Source: Clostridia bacterium (GTDB lineage Bacteria; Bacillota; Sulfobacillia; SLMV01). Taken from it: a stretch of 34,159 nt of DNA. A program made the translations under genes and the position numbers. The notes beneath the pieces were generated by a model that saw only the letters and a list, made by a program, of their open reading frames with translations, made no database searches and had not been told where the DNA came from. The stretch spans positions 1-34,159 of the forward strand of contig PWGR01000175.1 in assembly GCA_003554565.1 (NCBI GenBank). Reading direction: 5' to 3'. Below, in pieces: positions 24,641 through 32,744 of this stretch; the first letter of the stretch is position 1, and every line of letters begins with the position of its first letter.

Positions 24641-24644
24641 AAAC

Positions 24645-24677
24645 AAAAAACCTCCGGTCCCCATGGGACGGAAGGTT
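24645..24677 (-). terminator. Distal trp T-box terminator
   Basis: AACCTTCCGTCCC pairs with GGGACCGGAGGTT (12 of 13 pairs) around an ATG loop, followed by TTTTTT. Confidence 0.85.
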
Positions 24678-24905
24678 CCGTGGTGCCACCCATTTTGAAG
24701 CGCATGCTGCGCTCTCTTCGGCCAGATGCGATCTCACACCTGCCTCAATATAACGGTAGAGGTTCCGGCTCAGCCTACACGGCGTACGCTTTCGGCTTGC
24801 AGCTTGCGGGCCCATTCACCATCATCCTGAGCATCGGGCTTTCACTAACCCCGACTCGCTACGACTCGGATTTGATGGATACTTCTCCCGCGCATCGCAT
24901 TTTAC
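24645..24905 (-). promoter_or_regulatory. Distal T-box element of the trp operon
   Basis: The core GGGTGGCACCACGG is at about 24678-24692. A stem I segment is recognisable around 24835-24865 (GCGAGTCGGGGTTAGTG then AAAGCCCGAT), the usual T-box stem I signature. TGG triplets that could be the tryptophan specifier occur in GATGATGGTG and GAATGGGCC at 24811-24829; the second (24814-24812) is my preferred candidate. The leader begins about 10 bases after the promoter's -10 box. Its own terminator follows the core. Confidence 0.9.
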
Positions 24906-24924
24906 ATATTTCAGTATTAAAGTA

Positions 24925-24953
24925 TTTATATCATAACATGATTTTCCTGTAAA
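24925..24953 (-). promoter_or_regulatory. Promoter of the trp operon
   Basis: -35 TTTACA at 24948-24953 and an extended -10 TGATATAAA (TATAAA at 24925-24930) with 17-base spacing. It lies about 460 bases before trpE, immediately upstream of the distal T-box. Confidence 0.75.
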
Positions 24954-25113
24954 GGGGGTCACGCATGTTTTTGGCAACCCCGACGGCATAGAAAGGCAAC
25001 GTAAAAAATGCATAACATCCTGATTGTGTTGTTGAGTTTTCGCGGAGGAACTACTTCAGGGATTGCGGGTGCAGGTCGCAATGATCCGTATATTATGAGT
25101 GGATGCTCCTCAA

Positions 25114-25142
25114 TTGACCGCTATATACCGAATGATTATACT
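25114..25142 (+). promoter_or_regulatory. Promoter of the purSQLF operon
   Basis: -35 TTGACC at 25114-25119 and -10 TATACT at 25137-25142 with 17-base spacing. The spacer contains ACCGAATGATT, which partly matches one half of the B. subtilis PurR box (CCGAAC core); no second half-site was seen. No purine riboswitch aptamer is evident in the about 50-base leader. Confidence 0.7.
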
Positions 25143-25192
25143 GTAAGTGCCTCTTATATATCGGAAATGGGGTTATGGAAAGGTTGATTTTT

Positions 25193-25453
25193 GTGCTGAT
25201 GCGCGTGGTGGTAACGCTGAAGCCCGGCGTACAGGATCCGGAGGGTGCGACGATCACAGATTCCCTACAGAGGATTGGTTTTGCGTCGGTCAACCGGGTG
25301 ACTGTTGGGCGGCACTTCGACATCGAGATCCCCGGGCGGGACGAGGATCGTATACGGCGTGAGGTGGAAAAGATGTGTGAATCACTTCTGGTGAATCCGG
25401 TTCTGCAAGATTATCACATCGAGCGAATACAGGGACCGCAACCCGCCGGGTGA
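25193..25453 (+). CDS. purS: Phosphoribosylformylglycinamidine synthase, PurS subunit
   Basis: Small subunit (about 86 residues) that bridges PurQ and PurL in the three-part FGAM synthase of Gram-positives and archaea. The sequence RVVVTLKPGVQDPEGATI and the following SLQRIGFASVNRVTVG region are characteristic. The start is placed at GTG 25193, nine bases after AAAGG, because it gives an N-terminus aligned with the family (about seven residues before VTLKPG). An in-frame ATG at 25175 is an alternative with a poorly placed site. First gene of the operon, 31 bases before purQ. Confidence 0.92.
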   Translation: MLMRVVVTLKPGVQDPEGATITDSLQRIGFASVNRVTVGRHFDIEIPGRDEDRIRREVEKMCESLLVNPVLQDYHIERIQGPQPAG

Positions 25454-25484
25454 GGGGATGCAGGAAATGTATGGAGGTGCCATT

Positions 25485-26183
25485 GTGCAGTTTTGCGTCG
25501 TAACTTATCCGGGTTCCAACTGCGACCGTGACTGTTACCATGTCATAGGCGAGGTTCTGGGAGAACCGGTCCGATATCTCCGACATTGGGCTGAGCACGT
25601 GCCACGGGGAACGAGCTGTGTGGTGTTGCCCGGCGGATTCTCTTACGGGGACTACCTGCGACCGGGAGCCATTGCCGCCCGCATGCCGGTTACCGGTGCC
25701 ATCGAGGACTTCGCGGCAGGCGGTGGTCTGGTATTGGGCATCTGCAACGGTTTTCAGATTTTGTGTGAGGCGGGACTCCTCCCGGGATCACTCATTGTGA
25801 ACGATCATCTTGCATTTTCCTGTCTTCCGGTTCATGTCCGTGTGGAGGGGGATCCTTCGCCTTTCACTCATTCGCTCAAACAGGGGGAGGTGCTGCGGAT
25901 GCCCATCGCGCATCGGGATGGGAACTACAGGCCGCCCTCCGATGGGGCGCAGCCACAAGTGGCATTGCGCTACTGCTCTCCGGCGGGCGAACTCGGAGAA
26001 GACTATAACCCCAACGGCTCGCAATACTCGACGGCGGCGATCACCAACGAGCGCGGCAATGTGATGGGCATGATGCCGCACCCAGAGCGCTGCGCGGAAT
26101 CGATCCTGGGAGGCGAGGATGGAATGCGCGTTCTCCAGTCAGCGGTTGACTGGTGGAAGGAGGTAGGCAGTTATGGGATCTGA
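25485..26183 (+). CDS. purQ: Phosphoribosylformylglycinamidine synthase, PurQ (glutaminase) subunit
   Basis: Class I glutamine amidotransferase of 232 residues that provides ammonia for FGAR amidation. It opens QFCVVTYPGSNCDRD, a PurQ hallmark. The nucleophile is in LVLGICNGFQIL with the conserved Gln retained, and the His/Glu pair is in MMPHPERCAE. GGFSYGDYLRPGAIAA is another PurQ signature. The start is GTG at 25485 with GGAGG seven bases upstream; an ATG at 25458 is in frame but puts the binding site inside the gene. It overlaps purL by 11 bases. Confidence 0.95.
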   Translation: MQFCVVTYPGSNCDRDCYHVIGEVLGEPVRYLRHWAEHVPRGTSCVVLPGGFSYGDYLRPGAIAARMPVTGAIEDFAAGGGLVLGICNGFQILCEAGLLPGSLIVNDHLAFSCLPVHVRVEGDPSPFTHSLKQGEVLRMPIAHRDGNYRPPSDGAQPQVALRYCSPAGELGEDYNPNGSQYSTAAITNERGNVMGMMPHPERCAESILGGEDGMRVLQSAVDWWKEVGSYGI

Positions 26184-28380
26184 GCCGCGTATGGCCTCCT
26201 GGGAGGAGGCGGGACTGACTGCGAAGGAATACGACGAAATTTGCGAGCAACTGCGCCGTCCGCCCAATGCGCTCGAACTGGGGATGTACGGCCTCATGTG
26301 GTCCGAACACTGCAGCTATAAGAGCTCACTGCTGCATCTGGAGCAATTGCCCACTGAGGGGGAGAGGGTCCTGCAGGGACCCGGCGAAAACGCGGGAATC
26401 ATCGACCTGGGAGATGGTTTGGCCGCAGCCTTCCGCATCGAATCGCACAACCACCCCAGTGCCGTGGAGCCGGTGCAGGGCGCGGCGACGGGTGTCGGCG
26501 GCATACTGCGCGACATACTCGCAGTGGGAGCCCGGCCGATCGCCCTGCTGGATTCTCTCCGATTTGGAAATCTCCACGACTCCCGGGTTGAGCACCTATT
26601 CTCGGGGGTGGTGTCGGGAATAAGCCAGTACGGTAACAGCGTGGGCGTCCCGACGGTGGGAGGCGAGGTGTACTTCGACGATGCTTACGCGGACAATCCC
26701 CTGGTGAATGTGATGTGTGTGGGGATAATGTCCACAGAACAGCTGACCCGGGGTACAGCCGTCGGGCCCGGCAATCCCGTGTACATAGTCGGCGCACCCA
26801 CGGGCAGGGACGGTATTCATGGAGCCAGTCTGCTCGCTTCCCGTCAGCTGGGCGACGGGGACGGGGATATGCGACCGGCTGTTCAGGTCGGCGACCCCTT
26901 CAGAGAAAAGCTCTTGATCGAGGGATGCCTGGAGATGCTGCAAAGCGATGCCGTGATCGGTCTCAACGACCTGGGCGCGGCCGGATTGACTTCAGCGGCT
27001 TCTGAAACGGCCGCCCGGGGCGGCACAGGTATGGACATCGACATTCGGGCAGTGCCGCGGCGAGAGTCCGACATGACGCCATATGAGATAATGCTCAGTG
27101 AATCGCAGGAGCGCATGCTGGTCATCGGGCGAAGAGGCTGTGAGGAAGAAATAGAAGAGACATTCCGCCGCTGGGAACTGGACGCTGCCTGTATCGGCAA
27201 GGTTACGAACGACGAGGTTCTGAGCATCCGGGACGGCGAGCGGATTCTGGCCCACATACCGGTACAGAGTCTGACCAGCGGCGCCCCCAGGTACGATCGA
27301 CCCACGCGACCCCCGTCAGATTGTGCGGCGCGGGAGGCAGGCGCGGAAGAGATTCCGATTCCGCATGATGCAGGGGATGCTCTCCTCCAGATGCTGTCGC
27401 ATCCAAATCTCTGCTCCCGACGCTCCATCTACCGCCAGTACGATCACATGGTGGGTATAGATACAGTCCTGACACCTGGGGCTGACGCTGCAGTCCTGCG
27501 CATCAAGGGGACGGAGCGGGGGCTGGCCCTGGTCACCGATGGCAATGGCATGCTGTGTCGGCTCGACCCCGAACGGGGCGCGGCACAGACCGTGGCGGAA
27601 AGCTACCGGAACATATGCGCCGTGGGCGGCGAACCACTGGCAGTGACCAATTGCCTCAATTTCGCCGACCCCGAACACCCGGAAGTCATGCACGCCTTTC
27701 AACAGGTTGTGCAGGGCATGGCCCGAGCCTGCCGGGAGCTGAACACACCGGTGACCGGAGGCAACGTCAGCTTCTATAACCAGACTCTCGACCGGGGCAT
27801 TGCTCCCACCCCGGTCATCGGCATGGTGGGCTCTGTGGATGACGTTAGCAGGTGCCCGGGCAGGGGATTCCAGAGGCCCGGCGATGCCGTCCTCATGGCG
27901 GGACAGATCAATACGGCGAAACTGGCAGCCTCCCAGTATTTGAACATAATGCACGGGTTGCAGGAGGGACCGGTACCGGAGGTGGACTACGACGCAGAGC
28001 GGCGAGCCGGAGAACTGTGCCGGCGCGCGATCATGGAGGACGCCGTCCACTCAGCAACCGACATCTCGGACGGAGGGCTGATGATCGCCGTGAGTGAGTG
28101 CGGGGCAGCCTCGGATGAAGGGTTGGGATGTCGACTGGATCTGACTGACTCCCGGCGACCAGACGAGCTCCTGTTCGGCGAGGGGGGTCCCCGCTATCTG
28201 CTGACCGTACCGGAGGATCAGATCGACACCCTGGTGTGTCTCGCCAGAGAAACACAGTGCCCCGTCGAGCGCATAGGCACGGTGGGCGGAAGCGAAGTGC
28301 AGGTGCACGTCAACGGTGAACTGATACTGAGGGCCTCAGTACCAAGCCTCTGCCGTGCCAGAGGGGAGGGGCTGACCTGA
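26173..28380 (+). CDS. purL: Phosphoribosylformylglycinamidine synthase, PurL (synthetase) subunit
   Basis: ATP-dependent synthetase of 735 residues converting FGAR to FGAM. The short form works with PurS and PurQ. Signature stretches are LMWSEHCSYKSS near the N-terminus, SHNHPSAVEPVQGAATGVGGI, DSLRFGNL, VPTVGGEVYFD, LNDLGAAGLTSAASE and, in the second half, CNLVTDGNG-type text (LALVTDGNG), GGNVSFYNQT and HSATDISDGGLMIA. The ATG at 26173 has AGGAGG upstream and overlaps the end of purQ. Its TGA stop overlaps the proposed CTG start of purF. GC content is visibly higher here than in the trp genes across the divergent promoter region. Confidence 0.97.
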   Translation: MGSEPRMASWEEAGLTAKEYDEICEQLRRPPNALELGMYGLMWSEHCSYKSSLLHLEQLPTEGERVLQGPGENAGIIDLGDGLAAAFRIESHNHPSAVEPVQGAATGVGGILRDILAVGARPIALLDSLRFGNLHDSRVEHLFSGVVSGISQYGNSVGVPTVGGEVYFDDAYADNPLVNVMCVGIMSTEQLTRGTAVGPGNPVYIVGAPTGRDGIHGASLLASRQLGDGDGDMRPAVQVGDPFREKLLIEGCLEMLQSDAVIGLNDLGAAGLTSAASETAARGGTGMDIDIRAVPRRESDMTPYEIMLSESQERMLVIGRRGCEEEIEETFRRWELDAACIGKVTNDEVLSIRDGERILAHIPVQSLTSGAPRYDRPTRPPSDCAAREAGAEEIPIPHDAGDALLQMLSHPNLCSRRSIYRQYDHMVGIDTVLTPGADAAVLRIKGTERGLALVTDGNGMLCRLDPERGAAQTVAESYRNICAVGGEPLAVTNCLNFADPEHPEVMHAFQQVVQGMARACRELNTPVTGGNVSFYNQTLDRGIAPTPVIGMVGSVDDVSRCPGRGFQRPGDAVLMAGQINTAKLAASQYLNIMHGLQEGPVPEVDYDAERRAGELCRRAIMEDAVHSATDISDGGLMIAVSECGAASDEGLGCRLDLTDSRRPDELLFGEGGPRYLLTVPEDQIDTLVCLARETQCPVERIGTVGGSEVQVHVNGELILRASVPSLCRARGEGLT

Positions 28381-29768
28381 CAGAGAATCTGAGGGAAGAA
28401 TGTGGAATCTGTGGGGTAGTGGGCCATCCGCACGCGGCAGCGCTTGTCCATCACGGGCTTTACGCACTACAGCACCGTGGGCAGGAGTCAGCGGGAATTA
28501 CCGCCTGCAATCAAGAGGGAACTGAGCTGGTGACACACAGGGGGACCGGATTGCTGTCCGACGTTTTCAGCGGGTACGACCTGAATTGTCTGCAAGGCGA
28601 GATGGCCATAGGCCACGTCAGGTACTCGACGACCGGGGAGAGCTCTCTACTCAACGCTCAACCTCTCGTGGTTCAAATCGACGGGCATTCGGTGGCCCTT
28701 GGGCACAACGGAAATCTGGTCAATGCGGCAGCTCTTCGACGCAAGCTGGAAACAGAGGGCAGCATATTTCAGACCAGCTCCGACACGGAGGTGATCGCGC
28801 ACCTGACGGCCAGAGCCGGGGAAGAGGGCATCGGAGAAAGGCTGCGTGCCGCCCTGCGTCAGGTGCGCGGCGCCTACGGTCTCGTTTTCCTGACCCCTAA
28901 GGCACTCTACGCTGCCCGCGACCCACATGGACTTCGACCCCTTTGCCTGGGCCACATAGAAGGAGCATGGATGGTAGCATCAGAGACCTGCGCTCTGGAT
29001 GCGGTTGGAGCGCAGTTCGAGCGTGAGGTCAAACCGGGTGAATTCCTGTACATAGGGCAGGACCAGATGCACAGTTCGGGTCTCGGACCCGAGTCATGCC
29101 GTTGCACACCATGCATATTCGAACACATCTATTTCGCACGCCCCGACAGCAAGATTGGAGCTCGGAATGCGCACCAGATTCGCAAGAAGATGGGACAAAT
29201 ACTCGCGCGCGAACACCCCATTGCAGCCGACCTGGTCTCCGGGGTGCCCGACTCAAGCCTCTCGGCCGCCTCGGGATACGCTGAAGAGGCAGGACTACCA
29301 TACGAAATGTCGCTGGTTCGCAATCGCTACGTGGGTCGAACGTTCATTCAACCGGGGGATGAACTGCGCCGTCTGGCAGTACGACTGAAATTCAACCCCC
29401 TGGAGAAAGTGGTGCAGGGGCGCCGTTTGATTTTAGTAGATGATTCGGTTGTGCGGGGAACCACCTCCAGAGCTCTGATTCAACTACTCAGAGAGGCCGG
29501 AGCTGAAGAGATCCATCTCCGCATAACATCTCCCCCGTACAGACATCCATGCTACTACGGAATCAATACCAGCTGCCGCTCGCAGTTGATAGCAGCGGGA
29601 CGGTCGGTAGGCGAGACCGGAACACTGCTCGGCGCAGATTCTCTGCGGTACCTCTCGATAGAGGGTACCGCTGCAGCTGCGGGGGGTACAGTGGAGCAGT
29701 TCTGCACTGCCTGCTTCTCCGGCGAGTATCCCGTACCGGTAGCCGAAGCGGGGGGGAGCAGGTCATGA
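28377..29768 (+). CDS. purF: Amidophosphoribosyltransferase (Fe-S type, with propeptide)
   Basis: First enzyme of purine synthesis: PRPP plus glutamine to phosphoribosylamine; about 463 residues. The catalytic N-terminal cysteine is Cys9 in REECGICGVVG, preceded by an 8-residue propeptide that must be removed. ALQHRGQESAGI, the glutamine-site LGHNGNLVN, and the PRPP loop ILVDDSVVRGTTS follow. Cysteines in CTPCIFEHIYF, NTSCRSQ and FCTACFSGEYP fit the 4Fe-4S cluster of the B. subtilis type. No ATG, GTG or TTG lies in frame between the upstream stop (28317) and Cys9. The best start is CTG at 28377, after GGGGAGGGG and overlapping the purL stop as CTGA. The first GTG (28419) would delete the nucleophile. 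Confidence 0.93.
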   Translation: MTENLREECGICGVVGHPHAAALVHHGLYALQHRGQESAGITACNQEGTELVTHRGTGLLSDVFSGYDLNCLQGEMAIGHVRYSTTGESSLLNAQPLVVQIDGHSVALGHNGNLVNAAALRRKLETEGSIFQTSSDTEVIAHLTARAGEEGIGERLRAALRQVRGAYGLVFLTPKALYAARDPHGLRPLCLGHIEGAWMVASETCALDAVGAQFEREVKPGEFLYIGQDQMHSSGLGPESCRCTPCIFEHIYFARPDSKIGARNAHQIRKKMGQILAREHPIAADLVSGVPDSSLSAASGYAEEAGLPYEMSLVRNRYVGRTFIQPGDELRRLAVRLKFNPLEKVVQGRRLILVDDSVVRGTTSRALIQLLREAGAEEIHLRITSPPYRHPCYYGINTSCRSQLIAAGRSVGETGTLLGADSLRYLSIEGTAAAAGGTVEQFCTACFSGEYPVPVAEAGGSRS

Positions 29769-29815
29769 GAGATGATCTGCACGAGCCGGAAAAGTCACCT
29801 CCCATCAATGAATAA
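29765..29815 (+). CDS. 16-residue ORF coupled to purF, possible remnant
   Basis: ATG overlaps the purF stop (ATGA) and has GGGGGGAGCAGG upstream, so ribosomes ending purF could start it. It encodes only MRDDLHEPEKSPPINE before TAA. In many Gram-positives purM follows purF. This could be the decayed start of a lost gene or a chance micro-ORF; nothing in the 16 residues identifies it. Confidence 0.3.
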   Translation: MRDDLHEPEKSPPINE

Positions 29816-29864
29816 TGCGGAATCAAACGTTGCAATCTTGCGCCGCCCGACCACCCGCAGCTGC

Positions 29865-29896
29865 CGGGGGGGCATTCATACAGACTGCACCCCCCG
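29865..29896. terminator. Hairpin between convergent purF and glnA
   Basis: CGGGGGG-GCA pairs with TGC-CCCCCCG (one bulged A) around an 11-base loop. It stands between the 3' ends of the two convergent operons and could stop transcription both ways, although neither side has a good U-tract. Confidence 0.45.
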
Positions 29897-29911
29897 CATG
29901 CCAATCAAAGA

Positions 29912-31288
29912 TCACAGAGAATGCAAATATCTCTGCACTTCCCAGGGCGTGACCTCAAGCCGCGCCTCCGCTGTCTCAGTGCGCCTGGCCGCCAAGAATC
30001 TCTCGAGTATGTGGCTGCCGACAGATTCCACCACAACTTCATCCTCCTGCAGAACATCCAGAGCTTCATCGAGGGACCGGGGCAGCACATCGATGGATCG
30101 GCTGCTGAGTTCCTCTCGCGTCATGCTGTAGATATCCTCCTCCACTGGTTCCGGCGGATCAATCTCCCGTCTTATCCCGTCCAGCCCGGACTGGAGAATG
30201 GCAGCAAAGGCGAGATAGGGATTGCAGGAAGGATCCGGCGAACGGAACTCGAGCCGGGTGGAAGTCGCCGGCGTTGCAGACGAGGGAACGCGGATCAGGG
30301 CTGATCGATTGTGTCGCGCCCAGGATATATTGACCGGGGCCTCGTATCCGGGAACCAGGCGTTTGTAGGAATTCACAGTGGGATTGGCCAGCGCGGTAAT
30401 TGCCCCGATGTGACGCACCAGCCCTCCCAGGAAATGGCGGGCGATACTGGACAGGTTGTAGGGCTGGTCCGGATCGTAGAATGCATTGACACCATCGCGG
30501 AAGAGCGACAGGTGTAGATGCATGCCGGAGCCGCTCTGCCCCGTTATTGGCTTGGGCATGAATGTGGCGTGCAGATCCCGAAACCCGGCCACCGTCTTCG
30601 TCACCAGCTTGAAGGTCACAATCTTGTCTGCAGTGTCCAGGATGTCACTGTACCGGAAATTGATTTCGTGCTGCGCAGGAGCCACTTCATGATGAGCTGC
30701 CTCGATATTGAACCCCATGGAGTCCAGTGCGAGGACAATGTCCTTGCGCACTTCTTCCCCCAGATCGAGGGGGGCCAGATCGAAGTAACCACCGTAATCG
30801 TGCGTGTTGAGCGTTACGTCTCCATCGGAATCCTTTCGAAGCAGAAAGAATTCAGGTTCGGGGCCAGCACATGCAGTAAACCCCAGATCGGCTGCGCGAC
30901 CCGCGGCCCGCCGCAGAGCATAGCGAGGGTCACCCGGAAAAGATTCACCATCGGGCGTCTTCACATCACAGATAATGCGAGCTGTGCGTCGATGGCCATT
31001 GCTGATGGGCGCGAGCGGCCCCTCCGTGACATCTTCTCTCCACGGGTAGATCAGAAAGGTCTCCGGATCCGGCTGAAGATACATGTCGGATTCGTAGATA
31101 CGGGCAAACCCTTCAATGGAGGATCCGTCAAAGGCTATGCCGTCACGCAGCACCGTGGGCAGCATCCGTACAGGCACCTCTACATTTTTGGGTATGCCGG
31201 AAATGTCCGTGAACTGCAACCGCACAAAATGTACATCCTGTTCTGTGGCGAATTCGACCACGTCATCGGCTGTAGCTGGCTCGATCAA
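29912..31288 (-). CDS. glnA: Glutamine synthetase, type I (alpha-like)
   Basis: ATP-dependent synthesis of glutamine from glutamate and ammonia; cytoplasmic dodecamer family; about 458 residues. Conserved elements are VRLQFTDISGIPKNVEVP, FDGSSIEGFARIYESDMYLQPDP, the metal/substrate region AGPEPEFFLL and EAAHHEVAPAQHEINFRY, GSGMHLHLSLF, and the glutamate flap GYEAPVNISWARHNRSALIR. The length and the lack of an adenylylation-loop tyrosine motif fit GSI-alpha, usually controlled by feedback inhibition. The start is uncertain. TTG at 31288 follows GGGGGTGG by eight bases and is preferred; the longer TTG start at 31327 would fall at the transcription start of the promoter seen. No GlnR/TnrA site was recognised. 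Confidence 0.93.
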   Translation of the reverse strand: MIEPATADDVVEFATEQDVHFVRLQFTDISGIPKNVEVPVRMLPTVLRDGIAFDGSSIEGFARIYESDMYLQPDPETFLIYPWREDVTEGPLAPISNGHRRTARIICDVKTPDGESFPGDPRYALRRAAGRAADLGFTACAGPEPEFFLLRKDSDGDVTLNTHDYGGYFDLAPLDLGEEVRKDIVLALDSMGFNIEAAHHEVAPAQHEINFRYSDILDTADKIVTFKLVTKTVAGFRDLHATFMPKPITGQSGSGMHLHLSLFRDGVNAFYDPDQPYNLSSIARHFLGGLVRHIGAITALANPTVNSYKRLVPGYEAPVNISWARHNRSALIRVPSSATPATSTRLEFRSPDPSCNPYLAFAAILQSGLDGIRREIDPPEPVEEDIYSMTREELSSRSIDVLPRSLDEALDVLQEDEVVVESVGSHILERFLAARRTETAEARLEVTPWEVQRYLHSL

Positions 31289-31331
31289 CAACACTACCAC
31301 CCCCAACAGAGTATCTGAACATTCCAAGGAT

Positions 31332-31360
31332 AGTATAATAGAATCTTCGTACTATAGCAA
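31332..31360 (-). promoter_or_regulatory. Promoter of glnA
   Basis: -35 TTGCTA at 31355-31360 and -10 TATACT at 31332-31337 with 17-base spacing, about 44 bases before the preferred start codon. The imperfect palindrome GCGATATCTCGC lies just upstream, at about 31369-31380. Confidence 0.7.
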
Positions 31361-31584
31361 CTATTATTGCGAGATATCGCGACATTGTTCGGGTTTTGCG
31401 TGGTGGTTAGGACTGTTTGAGAGGTGATCTCTCACCAGATGCCATGCGGATCCCACCCGAAACAGAGTAGGTTGCCCAGCCTAATGCCCCACCGGCGCAG
31501 CAGCCGGGTGAGCCCGAATGGGCCAACACATTATTGCAGGAGCTGGAGCCAGCAGATGGAGGGCATTGTGACAGCAAACGGCAA
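31361..31584. other. Intergenic region between glnA promoter and flippase-like gene
   Basis: About 220 bases with no gene supported on either strand. It holds the GCGATATCTCGC palindrome beside the glnA promoter and a GGTGA/TCACC hairpin at about 31422-31435. No U-tract terminator for the flippase-like gene was found. Confidence 0.4.
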
Positions 31585-32586
31585 TCAGGACTCGTCAGAA
31601 TTAGCAGGTCCCACGTGTTTCCATAGAGTAGTGGCAGCCGCTCCCGCTGAAAGAACCAGGGGAAACCAGAAGGTGACCAGACGGGTCAGGAGGGCCACCG
31701 CGAGGCCCTCGGCCGGGGTCAATGTCCCACGCGCCAGCATGATTGCCATTGAACCCTCAAAAGTTCCCAGCCCCCCGGGAGTCAACGGAATCATACTGAG
31801 CACGTAGGCAGAGTAGGTGGAGACGACAACATTCAGTATGCCCGCATCAAGTCCGAGCATCGATGCCACGAGGTATACCTTGACCGGATAGAGCATCCAG
31901 ATGAGGGCGGAGACTGCGAGCAAGATACCGCGCTCGCTCCCGGAGACGAGATACCGTGAGTACTGCGCCGCCTCCCCGACTTGTGCCACTGTCCGACGTA
32001 ACACCGCTGAGAAGGCGCCCCGCAACCCGTCATGCTCAGACTCGGACCCATCGGGGGCGGTGCGGACATATCCTTCTTTATGGATAAGACGGAAAAAGAG
32101 GGCGAACACAAAAGCCAGAATGAGGAACGAGTACACAACCCACAATGAGAGATATTGCGTGGACACCGACGTGGCGACAACTGGAACCAGGATGGCCAGA
32201 AAAGGCAGGAGGGACAGATATTTGTGCGCCATCGCCGCACCGAGCAGCTGTCCCCCGGGAAGCCCTGTGGCCCGGCGAGAGAGGTAGATCTTTGCTGCCT
32301 CGCCCCCGACCTTCACGGAAGGCGTTACACTCTCCACAAAAGCCCCCGACAGGTGGATGACAAACGCATGGGAGAAGCTGATATTCGCCCTCAGATTGAC
32401 CAGCAGCCGATACCACTGGTATGCACTCATCGCCAGGGTGACGACCTGCAGAAAGCAGAGTAGTGCGAGGGTTAGGGAGTCGGCCTCGCTTACTGCCCAT
32501 GCCACTTCGTCGCCACCGAAAATGAGGACAAAGATCCCCACAACGAGAATGCCCAATGTCCACAAAGATGCGGTCCTGATATCCAT
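31585..32586 (-). CDS. Lysylphosphatidylglycerol-synthase/AglD-like flippase-domain membrane protein
   Basis: Integral membrane protein of about 333 residues with eight or so predicted helices, resembling the UPF0104/flippase-like domain family. Signatures are AFVESVTPSVKVGGEAAKIYLSRR near one third of the length and MIPLTPGGLGTFEGSMAIML near the end, the PGGLGxxE motif typical of the family. Members are implicated in moving lipid-linked or aminoacylated phospholipids across the membrane; no catalytic synthetase domain is attached here. The start is ATG at 32586 (MDIRTASLW) with AGGGG upstream. Longer in-frame starts reach 32652 but have no binding site. A Fur-box-like sequence lies 74 bases upstream. 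Confidence 0.82.
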   Translation of the reverse strand: MDIRTASLWTLGILVVGIFVLIFGGDEVAWAVSEADSLTLALLCFLQVVTLAMSAYQWYRLLVNLRANISFSHAFVIHLSGAFVESVTPSVKVGGEAAKIYLSRRATGLPGGQLLGAAMAHKYLSLLPFLAILVPVVATSVSTQYLSLWVVYSFLILAFVFALFFRLIHKEGYVRTAPDGSESEHDGLRGAFSAVLRRTVAQVGEAAQYSRYLVSGSERGILLAVSALIWMLYPVKVYLVASMLGLDAGILNVVVSTYSAYVLSMIPLTPGGLGTFEGSMAIMLARGTLTPAEGLAVALLTRLVTFWFPLVLSAGAAATTLWKHVGPANSDES

Positions 32587-32659
32587 TCGTTCCCCTGTCC
32601 ACGCCATCGACTGCGGCCGATATGAGATAAGTACAAGTTGATATCGCGCCACCCGATTA

Positions 32660-32680
32660 TGATAATAACAATCATTATCA
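32660..32680. promoter_or_regulatory. Fur-box-like operator
   Basis: Perfect inverted repeat TGATAAT-N7-ATTATCA. Within it, 16 of 19 positions match the classical Fur consensus GATAATGATAATCATTATC. Possible promoter elements overlap it on the minus strand (CATAAT as -10), so a bound repressor would block the flippase-like gene. Confidence 0.6.
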
Positions 32681-32744
32681 ATCTAGCACCGCGTCCCGCC
32701 CCAGTCAACGGGTGCTTCATCCAGCATTTTCTGATTGTAGAGTA

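Noticed and set aside
24468..24815. N-terminal extension of trpE
   Set aside because: It runs through two T-box modules and their terminators; ATG 24467 has a proper ribosome binding site.
24960..25170. Purine riboswitch upstream of purS
   Set aside because: The promoter lies only about 50 bases before the start codon and no conserved purine aptamer or terminator is visible.
27316..28050. 244-codon minus-strand frame inside purL
   Set aside because: Shadow of the high-GC purL coding sequence; purL is certain on the other strand.
30518..31318. 266-codon + strand frame opposite glnA
   Set aside because: Shadow of glnA, whose motifs are unambiguous.
31355..31385. GlnR/TnrA operator at the palindrome upstream of glnA
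   Set aside because: The palindrome GCGATATCTCGC lacks the TGTNA-N7-TNACA pattern.
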